The position numbers and the translations under genes were made by a program. The notes below the pieces were generated by a model. It made no database searches, was not told the DNA's origin, and saw only the letters and a list, made by a program, of their open reading frames with translations. This document shows positions 1 through 12,966 of a DNA stretch of 64,000 nucleotides, piece after piece. How positions within the stretch are numbered: the first letter of the stretch is position 1; each line of letters opens with the position of its first letter. This DNA comes from Paraspadella gotoi (Eukaryota > Chaetognatha), in NCBI GenBank assembly GCA_051294375.1, contig CM119268.1:18542323-18606322 (forward strand), in the 5' to 3' direction.

Positions 1-3000
1 AGAGAGAGGAGAGAGAGAGGCGACGAGAGGAAGAGAGAAAAGCTGCAGCGTACTCTTCTCGTGTCATCGCGTCTCTCTCCTCTCTCGTCTAGCTACCTCT
101 CCTCTGCTCCACCTCGTGCTATGATCTCAGTTCTCGGTTCTTTTTCACTTTTCTCTCATAGTTTTCTCACTTTTTTTTGCCGAGTTCTCCTCGGCTCTTT
201 TCTCCATTTTTCTTTATTTATTTACACCGGGGAGCGCACGCGAGGCGGGCGGCAAAGAGAGGAGCATAAAGATTAGAGAATACTATCTTAGTCACTATAA
301 CGAATCAGATGTTATAAATCATATCTATGACCGCTAAATTTAGCGTTTTCATTTCAAGATCTTCTTTCGCAGATTTCAGACGAAATTCATGTACTCCCAC
401 ATCTTTTTCAGCATACCAAAAGGATAGTAAGACAACTACTACTCCTTTTTTGAAAAATTCCTTCATTAAGTAGTGTCCAAACTAATTAGAAAATAGCTAT
501 ATTTAGCCTTTTAATACTTTTTATCTATGTGGGACTGTAAATATCTTTTTAACTCATTTACTTACGGATTACTCGATAATTTTTGTTTTGTCTCTATTTT
601 TTAAATTATTTTATACTAAATCTTCACTCTACACGTAGAAATTGGAAGTGTTTTAAAATTAATGATCTCTATAGCTATTTCTCGTATGCGTTTTATTCTA
701 ACGAGTTTTGACCGATGCGTATATCCTCTGTCTGACTATCTCTGCAAATACAAAAATTATTAGATAGCAGAAACTTTGGTGTACTGTCATGCAGCCACGT
801 CAGCCCTAAGATTATCGATTGAAATGCATCATTGCTTGATTTTTAACAATAATCAGCGATAAGTTTATCCTTTTCATAATTTTAAGTTAAGACTCTTCAA
901 TAAACTAGGATACTAGAGTACAAACAGGAGGAGTTTCTTACTTAAAACAAAAGTTGAGCACAAATAGTTAAAATTAGATCTAAATTACAGAGTGAACAAT
1001 AATCTTTTTCTATCTCTTAGTAGGCTAATTTAATGTTTAATTCTAAAACAAAAGAACAGTGCACACTAGCTATGGTAAAATATTTTTGTGTTTTGTTCGT
1101 TAACCATAATGTCTCAATTTTCAGACACGAAGGACGTTTTAGCAATTATTGAGTATAGTACTAAATGAGTAGCTTATCACATATCTCTGATAATAATTCT
1201 TACAAGTATAAGAATTCCTGCGCACATCACCTATCATCTAACATCTTCACATATAGGATACTATGCAGTCATACAGCAATTATTCTTTATGATCTCTCTT
1301 TATTTTATCTTTAACATATCATTTTATTATTATAATTGAGTATTTTATCGCATTAACTATATTTATCTGAGAATATATATAGCAATTATACTTATTGTGT
1401 GTATTGTAAGTATGCATACTTTATATCTACAAAGTTATAAAATCTCTTAAAATTTTTTTTGATATCGATGAGTCTTTAATAAATTTTTATCTCTCATTAT
1501 ATTGATTTAATGATTTGTTATTCTATTTCTTAATTGTATGTTTTGATAAAGCATTTTAAATCTATTAATACTTCATTTATTCTGAGCAAAGAGTATAGCA
1601 TAATCTCGTTTTTGTATATTTATATAATATTATTTGCAATAGTCAACTGAATAATAGTGATTTTATTGCAAAGGTCATCTCCGAGAAATCAGATTCAGCT
1701 GTTTTTTATACAGACATAAAAGTGATTTGACATATCATTTGTTGCTGAGCACACTATGTGAATGATACTCATTGATCGGTTGTGTAGTACCAGCAATTTT
1801 ATTATTCGAGATTGTAAGCCTATATAATTTATCCTATCCATCTGACCATTATATTTCTTATAAATAGCAATCTCTACTATCTTATGATTTATAATACCAT
1901 AATCAAGGCTCTGCGTTTCTGAGAACACACATGACCTTTCTGTGTATATATTTGTTAATCACACATTAGCGCTTTCACCTACCAAAACTTGCGAATTATT
2001 ATAACACAAGGAGTATGGACAATATAGTCTTTTTGGTGAAAGTATTTGTTAAACATCACTCTCTTTCTCGTGTTATACATATAATAGCATATACATGTTC
2101 TACATTCTGCGAGAGAGTAAATCAACGCGTGAGATGCTACATAAACTAACTGAGCAACCTGACTAGTCGGTGATGAAGTGTATTGCTATCGAGACGAGAA
2201 TTCGACATGTACGACTATGAGGCGTTCTCTAATATCTTTCAATGTGTGAAGTACTGAACCATAAGCTTGTGTTTATGTTCATTGAAGAATGCCATGTGAA
2301 CTAGTATAATCAAAGACGGATATTCGCTGCAATGGCTTCTACAGCGCCTAATATTTCAAGTTATATGTAGTAAATGTCCAAACGCAAGTAATGATTATTG
2401 ATCTATTTAACTTAGTCTTCGACCATTTTCTTTAAAAGTTTTCAGCTCTTTTAATCATTTATCGACATAATTATTCTGAATATGACGCGCGTAGCTAGTC
2501 AGATAAAGTTATAAACATTAATATATATATGTGGAGTGGACTCGATTTATCGAGGATCTTTGGTTTGACGAGCAGAATAATAGTATCTGATGGTCTCTCA
2601 ATTCTACCGCTTTATTTCCGTTCAGCACAGGGCTATAGTTCGCGCCTGGACGGACACATCTCGTATCCGCATCTATCATTTTTCAGAATATGGCTGGACT
2701 TTTTTTCTCGTCTCATGAGACAGAGTTGAGCTCAGTCATCATTCTGTTATTAGGGTTTTCAAAGTCGACTGCATGGACTTAAATGCATCGTACTCTCGTT
2801 TTTTAAAATACGGTCATGCTCACCAAGCGTCTGAATTGTTGCTTCTTCTTAAATTCGTGTGTGTGCAGTATTGTGCACTTTTGATCTTAATTTTTTTTGT
2901 GAATTTATATTAAATTTTAATTTATGTTGTATGATACGCATTGCTTTTTTTTTTTAATATACACTAATCCGTGCGCTTATTCGGAAATGTGTCGTCCTCA

Positions 3001-5900
3001 TATCTTTCTTACATCTGGTTCGTCTGTCTTTATTTCGACTCATCGAGTATAGCGTTCGTTAGTGTGCATCGTCCCTCCAGAGTCATACCGTCGCTAATAT
3101 GACGCAGGTGTGTTCTCGTCCTTCTTGCGAGACTTCACAGTGGTGGACAGATTGACTCGGTAATGCATTATTTTATTTTCAACCTTCTGTCACTGACTGT
3201 AGTTAGCGTAGTGTGATTGCCTTTCCAGAATATAGAGAGACGCTCGTATTTATCCAATGTAGTGTAGATAGCGCAAGGAGTGACTGGAGTTGGGTTGTGT
3301 GTTCACGCAGAGATTGCTGTGTGGACAGTCGTAGCAGCAATTTAAAGTTGAGCAACTTGGCATACATCATTTATTTCCAAACTACTTCAACTCTTGCCAT
3401 ATCTTTTCTCAAAGCAGCTTGCCATATCTTATTATGTTCAACTTGCATAATCATTCTATTTCAACCTCTTGCAGGGATATGGTGAGGTTAGCTACTAATT
3501 GATTGGCTATTACGACGAGACTGGGAGTACCCTTAGCGCCGTTCGGGGGCAAGGAATTGGGGTTGGGCGTGGTAAAGGATTGGGGTTTGGCGTGGCAAAG
3601 AATAGAGGTCAGGAATCATGAGAAAGACGTGAACATTTAATCATTTCACTGCTGTAGATACCACAAATGAATCCCGGACTATTTGGTCATTAGTCTCTCT
3701 CTATACATCTGTGTTGTATATATATCTAGATAATAACAAAGCTCTCAGGTCTCAGCGAATACAGAATAGATCTATGTATATATAAACTAATAGTGCATAC
3801 AAATCATCGAGCTTAGATGACGACTAATAGATTAATATTGAGATTTCTTAATATATCGAATCAGTTTACTTACGCATTCCGAAATCTATTTTCATTTATA
3901 CTATATATACCTTATATAGTATTTTTACTATCTTGGTGCTTATTACTATTTTCTCTATTTTCGCTGTCTTCACTAGTTACCTCAATTCCTCTTCATCTTC
4001 TTATATTCGTGTTCATCAGGATAATCCAAATTATACCATGAACAAGAGTGATGTACTACGCATCCTCGAGCTAATATGATATAAATGTTAAAATCAGAAT
4101 GTTGACAGGGCATAGCTATCTCGACAGTCATCAATCTCTCCGCCTCGCAATTTTCATCTCAATTCCCTTGCGAATTATACACGATAATCTCATGCTCCCG
4201 TGCCTCTCTCACTAATCACTTGCAGTCAGTCGCTCTAATCAGATCGTCACTCTCTCTGCTCGGTGACTGCTCATCACTTCATATCTCATACCTCTCTACA
4301 TTTATTAATTTCGGTTCTGCTCTTTGATGCCTTCGACGCTAATTGATCATTTTATCCCAATTAGTTATGAAATTCTAGAGTAGTATACACAATGACATTC
4401 AGCATCGGATAATGCTGTGTAGATCTGCCGCGATAGCGGAAAGTATCACATCTATTTTGTCGTTTTCTGTAATGTGATCTCGTTTGCACTCTTTGTTTTT
4501 TTTTGTCTATTTTCTTTCCGGGCTTTTTTCTTTTTTTCTTCGTCTTTTTTAGTGGGTGCTTAGGCTCATCTTACTCCTTTCTTATAGTTAGTGCTTTCTC
4601 GGTTCCCATTAGAGAGAATATACAGTCATAAATATCTAAGCATATTATTATATCTATAGGTAATTATTATATTTAAACAACCTTTTACAATGTATACTGT
4701 AATCGGTAATGTTTTTATTATAGCCTTAGTATATCAGATATACTCTTATATGAGATATTACAAAACGTTGATAATACAGTAGTTATCAAAGTTGATTTCT
4801 ATCGAATTGTGTAAAATTAACGAATGTATAGATTGCGATTATCCGAATATTGCGTCTCGATTCTTATCTGCCAGTACTGAAGTTATTTATTTGAGTTTCT
4901 TACAATAGCTTTTTGCCCACACGTATTGATAATATGATTCCTCGGTATATATCCGAATTTCTCCTAAATCGAAATGAGAATGCGTTATAATTAGTATGAA
5001 AACGGGTTTGAAAATAGAGTAAACAATCCCATTGACGTGCATATCGATCGACTAATAATGAGGGCGCAGGCATTCAGCGACATGTATTAAGTTAAGGATC
5101 TAAATACAATATCGTTTAAGAGATACTATAAGCAACAATTAGTTTTCATGAAATATAACGATGCAGTCAAGTACCATCCATAATACTATGCAATGAAAGT
5201 CGCAGATGATAAGGCAGAGCAAATGACGTAATGAACCTTGAATAAATAAGAAATTTTTGTATTAATCTAGGCATATAACCTATAAAAGTAGTCATCTTAC
5301 TGATCGAAGTAATGAGCTTGACAATGAAAGGAGAGCATGCGGAAAGCGCGAGGCGAGTAAACAAAACTGTATCAATTTGCGATCTCACCGGCGCTAGATT
5401 ATCCGTTTAATACGCAGAAATTCATCAAGGATTCCTACGCAGACGACGTGTCGCGGCGTCCTCTTCTGCTCTTCTCTAGCTCTCTATCCACCTCCCGAGA
5501 TGAAATAGACGCCAGTTTTATTGTATAGAGGTGACCATTTCTCCCTCTAAATTTTTGCTCGCGGAGTGAGAGTTCTACTAATGAGAGTTCTTCGCGTCAC
5601 ACAGTGGTACTGTTCTTTTCTCTCTCGCAGCACAGAAGGCATTTCCTATAATCCGTGTCTCTTGCGAGTCTCCAACACTATTTATCGAGTTACCTTGCAG
5701 TTGGGTTAAAAAGAAGTCAAACCCAAACTTAATTCTGGGTCCTCTCACCAATACATAATCCGTTTAGCTATTCCTCCGTTCTCGACTTTCTCAACTACAT
5801 CTTCTCTCGTATTCTTCTTTTGCCGATGTCTTCTTCAAATCTAACTTCTGAACTTCTCACTATGAGATTCAATCACATTTCTTCTGCTCAGCTACACGCA
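1..5900. other. gene-free left flank
   Basis: No open frame here is longer than about 100 residues, and none shows a recognisable domain, codon bias or splice-compatible neighbour. A GA/CT low-complexity patch occupies roughly 1-275. The rest to about 5880 is AT-leaning and almost free of the (GA)n tracts that dominate later parts. Many homopolymers and short irregular stretches give it the look of lightly corrected long-read sequence. I see nothing else I can support. Confidence 0.6.
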
Positions 5901-6116
5901 CAATTCTCAATTTTTCTCTCTCTCTCTCTTCTCACATACTCATCATCGACTCAACACGGTAACGCTTTACTAGTAATTCTCGACTGAGATTTCATTATTG
6001 ATCAACTTCATGCTCATAGTATATTATGCACTTTTTTGGCCGAGTTCTCCTCGGCTCTTACTTCTCGATTTCTCTCTCTCTATTTCTTCTCTCTTTCCTC
6101 ATCTCCTGCCGTCTCA

Positions 6117-6117
<1 letters not shown>

Positions 6118-6157
<40 letters not shown>

Positions 6158-6173
6158 CTCTCTCTCTTTTCTT
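6118..6173 (+). repeat. (CT)n microsatellite
   Basis: A nearly uninterrupted CT dinucleotide run, the first of dozens in the window. It is followed at 6225-6300 by G-rich sequence around a 25-N gap. Confidence 0.9.
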
Positions 6174-6252
6174 ACTCTTTTTAACCCACGCTGCTGAAGT
6201 CACGTCCCAAGAGAGGCTCAGTGGGGGGGAGGGGGGATCAATCAGGCTGCCG

Positions 6253-6277
6253 NNNNNNNNNNNNNNNNNNNNNNNNN
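6253..6277. other. assembly gap (25 N)
   Basis: A run of exactly 25 N flanked on both sides by similar G-rich sequence (ggggga followed by a 'ccaat/tcaat' motif). The same 25-N size recurs at five sites in the window, which suggests a fixed-size scaffolding or overlap marker and not a measured gap. Confidence 0.95.
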
Positions 6278-6469
6278 GGGGGAGGGGGGTCCAATAGGTG
6301 CCGACCAAAATAGGAGCAACAAGAAAAGGGAAATCGTGAAGGGAGCGAAGTGAAAGAAGCCTCACCAAGTAAAGAAAGGAAATCGTGAACGTCATTCTAC
6401 CTACCATTGGAAATTATCCTACGAATACCATTACTTAATAATAATAATAAATATAATAATTAATTAACT

Positions 6470-6680
6470 AATTTAATATAAGCTGCTTTGAATTTTGGGT
6501 CATCACGTTAAACGTCATAGGGTATTTTACGTACATACCAAATAGAACTAAATTGATAAAAATATTTCCCAAGTTATAAGCATTTTTAATATAAGTAGAG
6601 CAGACAACAGGCAGACAGACAGACCGACCGACCGACCCGATCTACCAAAAAGTGACTTATTCAATTGCTCCGCGCATCAA
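6470..6680. repeat. possible dispersed repeat with GACA/GACC tetranucleotides
   Basis: AT-rich sequence runs into a short array of GACA then GACC tetramers (about 6607-6640) and a GC-richer tail. The mixture of a unique-looking body and a short tetramer array resembles the end of a dispersed element. No family can be named from sequence alone. Confidence 0.35.
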
Positions 6681-7199
6681 AAATTAAGGGGTACGGATAC
6701 AGTTGAGTAAATTGAAGACAGAACATAACGAAATATTAGAAAAAGAAAGAAAGAGACTAAATGTAAAAGGAGAAAGGATAAGAAATGGCAGAAATGAAAT
6801 ATAAGAAAAAAAAAAAAAAGAAAAGTGGAAACAGTAAAAGAAAAGAAGAGGTTTGAAAGGAAAATACAAAAATATAAAAAAGTAAGGAAATATAAGAAAA
6901 AGAGTAAAAAGGGGGAAAAAAGGAGAAGGAAAAATCGTGGATTCGAGAGGCAGTGACGAGGCTTCCTCTCCAAGAACGGATTCGTATCGACTGAAGGGGG
7001 CAGGAGGGAGGGATAAAGGGGGGGAAAGATGAAGGGAAGGGGTGGGATATAAAGGGGGAGAGATAGGGGGAAGGAAAGGGGAGGGATATAAAGGGGGGAA
7101 GAATATGGGGGAAGAGACCGGAGGAAACTTGTATCGGGAGAGACGCTTACGAGGCTGTGAAAAATGGTTTGTCTAAGTGGAACCAAAAAAAAAAGACGG

Positions 7200-7335
<136 letters not shown>

Positions 7336-7699
7336 CATGATACAGAAAAGAAACCCATAAAAATTTAGAAAACAAAAACAGAGAGAAAAATGGCAACCGG
7401 AAGTCGCCGTCTACGCCCCCCTCGTAGAGAACCACGCCCCTTAGTACACGCTGTTTTCACTGCGGGCGTCTTTGTCGTCGTTGTCATCGTCGTTGTCGTC
7501 ATCGGCGGCAAAACGCGGTTACCCTCCTACTATCTTCGTCGTTGTTTTACGTCAATCACGGTTTTCGTTTACATTGCCATTTTTTTTTCGTTAGTATCGT
7601 CGTTTGACGTCGACATCGTCATCAAAACTCTCGTCGTCGCTGTCAACGTCAGTCTTTTGTTTTAGATTCGGAGAAACCTCGCTAGATGGAGGGAGAGAG

Positions 7700-7709
7700 N
7701 NNNNNNNNN
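7700..7709. other. assembly gap (10 N)
   Basis: Ten N bases within purine-rich sequence. The 10-N size also occurs at 41878-41887 and 57716-57725. Confidence 0.95.
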
Positions 7710-7982
7710 GGCTTTGGTGGTTTAATGCCTCCATCACCTCGTATTATTTTATTTTCAAGTAAAATACTTTTTATTAAAATTTACATCTATCTGTCAAGAC
7801 TTTTCCAAAGCTATGTATTTTCTTCTCTCCTGCTTAAAAAAATGAAAGGTAACAAATTTTCAAAAGCAATTCAATATCAAATGTTTATTGAACGTCGTCC
7901 TTTTTACAAATCCCTTCAAAAGGTAAAATTTAAATATAAAAGTAAATGTAAACAAATTCTCTTAATCCCGTCTCTTAACAGA

Positions 7983-10011
7983 TCACAACACCAACTCGAA
8001 CTCATTCAACGTCTCCGAGATTCCCGTCGCCTTCACCACCTCGTCCAACTTAACCACATCCTCTACCGACAGCTTCGTCGCGTGCGTCTCCAACCTACGG
8101 CGCTGATAAGGACTCTGGCGCTGCGAGTCGCGGCGCAGCGCCTTCGTCTCGCATGGCGCCAACCCGCAAAACGGGATGATCTTTTCTTGCCAAATCCGCG
8201 GCGCCGTCGTCAACTCCTCGTAGGCGACGGCCAAGATGTCTTCCGCGTACTCGGGGCGCCGCTTCAGCTCAATCAGCGTCAACGCCCCCACGAGATAAAA
8301 GCAGAAAAAGTGCGCCGTCAACGAAGACCGACCGACCGACGCCGGTTTGCCCCATCGAGTCGTCAGGAACTCTTTGTCCATTTCTCGGAAATCCAATGCC
8401 TCCATCCAAGCGAATCGCCGCGCCCACCGGTCGGCGTCGTCAACGAGCCGCTTGAAGCCGCTCAGCATCCAAGGCGGGAAGGCGGAGGCGGCGCCTTCGC
8501 CCGCCACGTCCGAGAAGAGTCGCCCGATGAGAGGAAGTTGACTCCCGAAGGCGAAGGCGTCGCAGAGGAATTCAGTGTTGAGTCGAAGCCAAGAGTTGAA
8601 GGCTGGAATCGGTCGTCGATGTGTGAAGAGGAATCGAGGAGTGAAGGGAAAAGAGTCGCGTCGGTCGGCAACGTCCTTTGGAGTGTTGGGGAGAGAAGTT
8701 TGGTTAAAACAAACATTAAATTATAACATTAGACCCAGTTTGAATTAGTTTCAACAACGATTTTAATTATTATTAAAAATCGTTGTTGAAAATAATTCAA
8801 ACTGGCTCTATTTCACAAACACAACGAAAAAAGGGATTTCATATAATAATAACATTAAAAATTTTCAAGTCGTCTTTACTAACCCCCGTATTTTGTCTGG
8901 GTCATTTCAGTCACGTAACTTTGTTGCATGAATCGTTTCGCCTTACGACAAGAAGATGAAGCGTTAATCCCATGCGAAGTCGTATCTCGCTACAAACTAA
9001 ACCAACCTTTATCATCCAGGGAAGTTCGATGCAGAGTTTGATGGCGAGGATGTCGACGCTCGATCGGACGAAGAGAGGTTTGAGGATGAAGATGAAGATC
9101 GATTGGAAGAGGGCCGAGCGGGAAGGGTCAAAGGTCATGTCGAGAAGGGCCTTGAATCATGGTAAGAGTAGAATTTGGAGTCAGGTATAAACTGACAGAG
9201 AGTGACAAAGACAATGACAGAATGACAGAAAGAGAGACAAGAGACATACCCAAACGTATACGACTCACCTGCGGTTCGCAGATGGCGACGCAGCCGGGCA
9301 CGTCTTCAAAATGTTGCAGCATCAAGGTGCTGCCGCATCGGGCGGGACTGGCGATGAGGATGACCTTTTTTGTTCTTTTGTTTTCCGGGTCAGAGTTCAA
9401 CTTGTTCAATTTCTCCGCCGCCAATTTTTCAAAGACGTCGTAGGGAATTATGGCGAACTCTTGGGCGTGTTGAAGGAGGGAGTGGAAGGCGAAGGCGGCC
9501 ACGTCCGAGTTGTAGACATCCACTCCTAAATCGTTTCATATTAATGAAATATTGTTTAACAAAGAAATTAACAATTGTGATTTTGAGTTAGAGCAGGTGT
9601 CAAAATATTTGTCAATTGAATCGTCTCAAAAGTTAAAATTTTCCTTTCAATAAATTTCACGTACATACCGACGGTTGTTCGGACAAAGACCGCTCCCTCG
9701 TCCGTGAGGTTGTACAGGTGAACGCGTGGATCCGACCAGACGAACGCCTGCGCGGACTCGTATCTCGCGTGCGCGTGTAGACAAGACTCGAGGACGTTAC
9801 CCAGGCTTTCGCGTATTTGAAATCTCCAAAGGATGCGACGCACCTCGACGAGCCTTTCCGGCCGACCGCCGACGAGCCGTTCGAGGCGTGGTTCGCCGAA
9901 GAGAAGTGACCGAAGGAGACGCGACGTCGCGAGAAGTTGGCGCAAAGGAATGAAGAGGAGAAGATAGAGAAAGAAGCGGAAGGCCGTCGACCAAGAATGA
10001 CCGGCGGCCAT
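7983..10011 (-). CDS. sulfotransferase-family protein, four exons
   Basis: Minus-strand gene assembled from exons 10011-9669, 9525-9269, 9150-9007 and 8675-7983 (stop TGA at 7985-7983). All introns are GT..AG (donors GTATGT, GTGAGT, GTTGGT), phases agree, and the product is 478 residues. The start ATG at 10011 is followed by a hydrophobic segment (about residues 10-28), suggesting a type II signal anchor as in Golgi sulfotransferases. Residues 168-183 form a beta strand plus the nucleotide-sulfate loop SPARCGSTLM. Around 262-277 the segment RFLFTHRRPIPAFNSW fits the 3'-phosphate-binding region, with Arg and Ser in the expected places. From family knowledge it would transfer sulfate from PAPS to an unknown acceptor. 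The least certain junction is the exon 3/4 acceptor (AAAG before GAC at 8675). It could also be an uncharacterised P-loop relative without proven activity. Confidence 0.75.
8735..8805. repeat. 71-base inverted repeat (hairpin) in sulfotransferase intron 3
   Basis: CCAGTTTGAATTA at the left end is matched by TAATTCAAACTGG at the right end. The inner parts (TCAACAACGATTTTAA and TTAAAAATCGTTGTTGA) are also complementary. The arms are about 33 bases with few mismatches around a TTATTA loop. It may be a minimal foldback or MITE-like element. It sits 60 bases from the proposed exon 4 acceptor of the minus-strand gene. Confidence 0.8.
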
Positions 10012-11205
10012 TTTGACTTCTCTCTTTTGTTTTGATCGAGGAAATTAAATACAATTAAAACTTGATATAAATAATTGAAGATAAATTTTAATAAAAAGAT
10101 AGATTAGTTCTAAAAAGTTTTAAGGCGTTAAGGGTCTAACACAGAACTAATATTATTTCACTTGTCAAGCTTGCACTTTGGTTCCCCAAGAAATTTTAAA
10201 AAAGGACAAAAAAGTTGATCATTTAAATCCTATCAGTTTGGCTTTCGAAATAACGCCAGTGAAATAACTTAATTAAATTTAGCTGTGTCTGTCATCGATA
10301 AAAAAAGAAGGAAAAAAAATGAAAGAACTAAAAAGCTAAAGGTTGAACTTCGGAATTGAGGCGAATTGAGTTTGATTTGTACTATTTTTCTTTCAAAATC
10401 TTCGAACTTTGATATTTGATATCAAGATGACACGAATCCTTGTTGAAAACGTGGTTTGCGGTCTATAACCTATCAAAATTCCTAACAAAATTAATAATAG
10501 CAGGCTCTCTCTTTCTTGCTGAAGGCGCTCAAGTTAACAGTTTTATTCCATGGTGTAAAATAGACGTGAAATTGGTACAACCAATATAAAAATTACCCAT
10601 TCATTTAATGAATAAGCTATCTTGCCCCCGACTTTGGTTTACTTTTACAAAATAATGAAATAGCAGGTTCTTGCAAGCTTTCAATCAAGACTCTTGTTAT
10701 TAATAACTACCAGCGGTTTGAAATTACCTTGAAAATCGATGAAAATCGTGAGAGAACAAGAAGCAAGAATATATTAAGAAAAAAGCTGACGATTAGATAC
10801 TAAGGCAGAGTAAAAATTGCAGATCAAAATTTGAATAGTTGATCATGAACAGTGAGAAATAAAATTCCTCTTCATCGTCACAGACGAGATGAATTCGGCT
10901 CCATTACTTATTATTACTTCCGCCGCGATTATTATTAATTTTTCATCGACTCGACCCCGGTGAACGATACAAGGAATATACATAAGCAATCTATCTCTCT
11001 CTCTCTCTCTATCTCTCTAAGAATAATTTCTTTTGAACTTGTTTTTAGACGTTTCTTCTTTCTTCCAAATATTAAAGATGAAGGAACATGGATTTTCAAT
11101 TCAAACAACGAAAAAAGTGAAACGAAAAGGAATAAAGAAAATGTCTTCGGAATGAAATAAAAACTACGTCAAAATGGAATAAACAGAAAGTCATCTCTCT
11201 CTCAC
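10012..11205. promoter_or_regulatory. intergenic region between two divergent genes
   Basis: This 1.2 kb separates the minus-strand sulfotransferase start from the plus-strand glutamate receptor open frame, so it probably contains both promoters. It is AT-rich, with a short CT run near 10994-11015. I could not pick out a convincing TATA or initiator element for either gene. Confidence 0.35.
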
Positions 11206-11310
11206 ATGAGTCTCTCGCTCTCTCTCGCGTTTGGCAATTATTCTCGAAGAAAACGCAAAAATCCGCGATTTCCGAGAAAAAAAATGATTTATAAATCATG
11301 TGAAGGAATG

Positions 11311-11349
<39 letters not shown>

Positions 11350-11974
11350 TCGGCGATCTTGTCAACCAGTGCCTTGGGATCAACGCTTCATTCAGACGCG
11401 GGATTATTCAAAACAAAAAGTCATCGAAAGAGACGACGATTACCGGGGACATCTTTGGCGCCGCATTCGTCGTCGTCGTCTTCGCTTCCACCATCGAATT
11501 CCATCCAAACACAACATTTTTCGATTCCATCTCTTTTCCATTCGCCTCCGCAGTTTGATCTTTCATCGAGGACGCTTACAACGCAGCTGCAGCCGCCGCA
11601 TCTGCTGCCAACAATACTGCGTCCTGCGAATCCGAAATCAAAATTGACGAAGTCGAAGACGTCATCGTCGTCGTCGTCATCGTCCTTCAAACCACGCCGG
11701 ACGCTTCTTCCCGCCGCCAAAATCCCAAGTGCCTCCTCCTCCTCCTTCTTCCTCCTCTTCCTCCTCCGCTTCCTCTCCCTCCCCCTCGGCGCCTCCCCTC
11801 TTCCCCCGACCCTCCGCGTTGGCGCCATCTTCGATCAGCCCGACGACGCCCAAGAGTTGGCGCTGCGCTACGTCGTGGCGAAGATCAACGAGCGAAAGGA
11901 TTTGTTGCCGACGACGAGGATCGAAGTCGTTGTGGAGAGAATCGGGAGGGACGACAGCTTTCATGCTTCTAAGG
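11206..11974 (+). CDS. glutamate receptor (kainate-type), exon 1: N-terminal extension, signal segment, start of ATD
   Basis: The last 55 codons (from about residue 202, TLRVGAIFDQ, to DSFHASK) match the beginning of the amino-terminal domain of kainate-type ionotropic glutamate receptors. The exon ends AAGG before GTAAGG, leaving phase 1, which exon 2 completes exactly. Just upstream is a hydrophobic stretch (about residues 180-197) that looks like the signal peptide. The odd part is the roughly 175 residues before it: poly-Thr from an ACG repeat, several Ser runs and basic patches, with possible starts at 11206, 11284 and 11308. Family members normally have no such leader. The true start may lie in a separate upstream exon, with part of this frame non-coding. 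Family function: a plasma-membrane glutamate-gated cation channel. This exon belongs to the extracellular domain used for subunit assembly. Confidence 0.75.
11309..11349 (+). repeat. (ACG)n trinucleotide repeat
   Basis: About thirteen ACG triplets, read as poly-Thr in the receptor frame. CGT/ACG triplet runs recur in this genome (for example 41660-41685, 51910-51930, 59003-59029). Confidence 0.9.
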
Positions 11975-12120
11975 GTAAGGAGAAGGGGAGGAGGAAAGAG
12001 GGAGAGAGAGAGGGAGGGACGACAGCTTTCATGCTTCTAAGGGTAAGGAGAAGGGAAGGAGGGGAGGGAGAGGGAGTGAGGGAGGGAGGACAGCTTTCAT
12101 GCTTCTAAGGGGGGAGAAGG
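11945..12120 (+). repeat. tandem triplication of the exon 1 end and splice donor
   Basis: A unit of about 70 bases beginning GGGACGACAGCTTTCATG and continuing through the exon end TTCTAAGG appears at about 11947, again at about 12016 and a third time (shortened) at about 12088. The first two retain the donor GTAAGG. In the third the donor is replaced by a G run. Each copy is followed by G/A-rich filler. Confidence 0.85.
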
Positions 12121-12531
12121 GGAGGGACGAGGATGTCGATGGTAAAGGTAAGTAGTAAGTAAAGTAAGTAAGGTAAGTAATTCGCGGTTCTACGAAGATT
12201 AGAAACTCAAGGTTTCATATATAGTAACGGAAAAAATGATAGAGAGGGAGATGAAGTCAGAAAAAAGGAGAACATAAGGCAGAGAGAGAAAAAACTTACA
12301 TGGTTTAAATGTCGTCGAGTCTCAACCGATTTCCGTTTTTTCTTTTTTTTTTTCTTTTCTGTTTTCCTTTTTTCTTTTCCTTGACGAAAAACTTCTTCGA
12401 AAAAAGAGACAAGCGAGGAAAGTCAATTTTCACGCTTGGCCAAGTTACAAGCACGATTTTGCTTGCTCTATGTTAGATGCATGGTTATCCGTTGCGCTCT
12501 ATAGAGAAGGAATAAACGTACAGTATTTAAA

Positions 12532-12611
<80 letters not shown>

Positions 12612-12895
12612 AACTATAAAAATAAAAGTATAAAACAATAAAAACAAAGGAAGAAACAAAGAAACAAAGGAAGAAACAATGAAAGAAAGAGAAAAGAAGG
12701 AAAGAAAGAAGGAAAGAAAGCAGGGGAAAAAGAGCATTAGAAATCGAGAGAAAATGAGCGACAGGGAAAAGCCCCTCGACAGAAAAAAAAGTTAGGAGTT
12801 TCTTGGGGTCGTTGTTGTTGTTGTTGCTGTTGTTGTTGTCATTGAAGCCCTTCGCGGCCCTCGAAGCCTGAAAACGTGCAGAGCCTAGCGGGAGT

Positions 12896-12966
<71 letters not shown>

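Noticed and set aside
7390-7665. A 91-residue hydrophobic frame rich in Val
   Set aside because: It is driven by GTC/GTT triplet-rich DNA, with no signal of conservation and no gene context.
7686-8726. A 346-residue plus-strand frame
   Set aside because: It crosses an N gap and is antisense to the last exon of the sulfotransferase, whose minus-strand frame has family motifs and proper splice sites.
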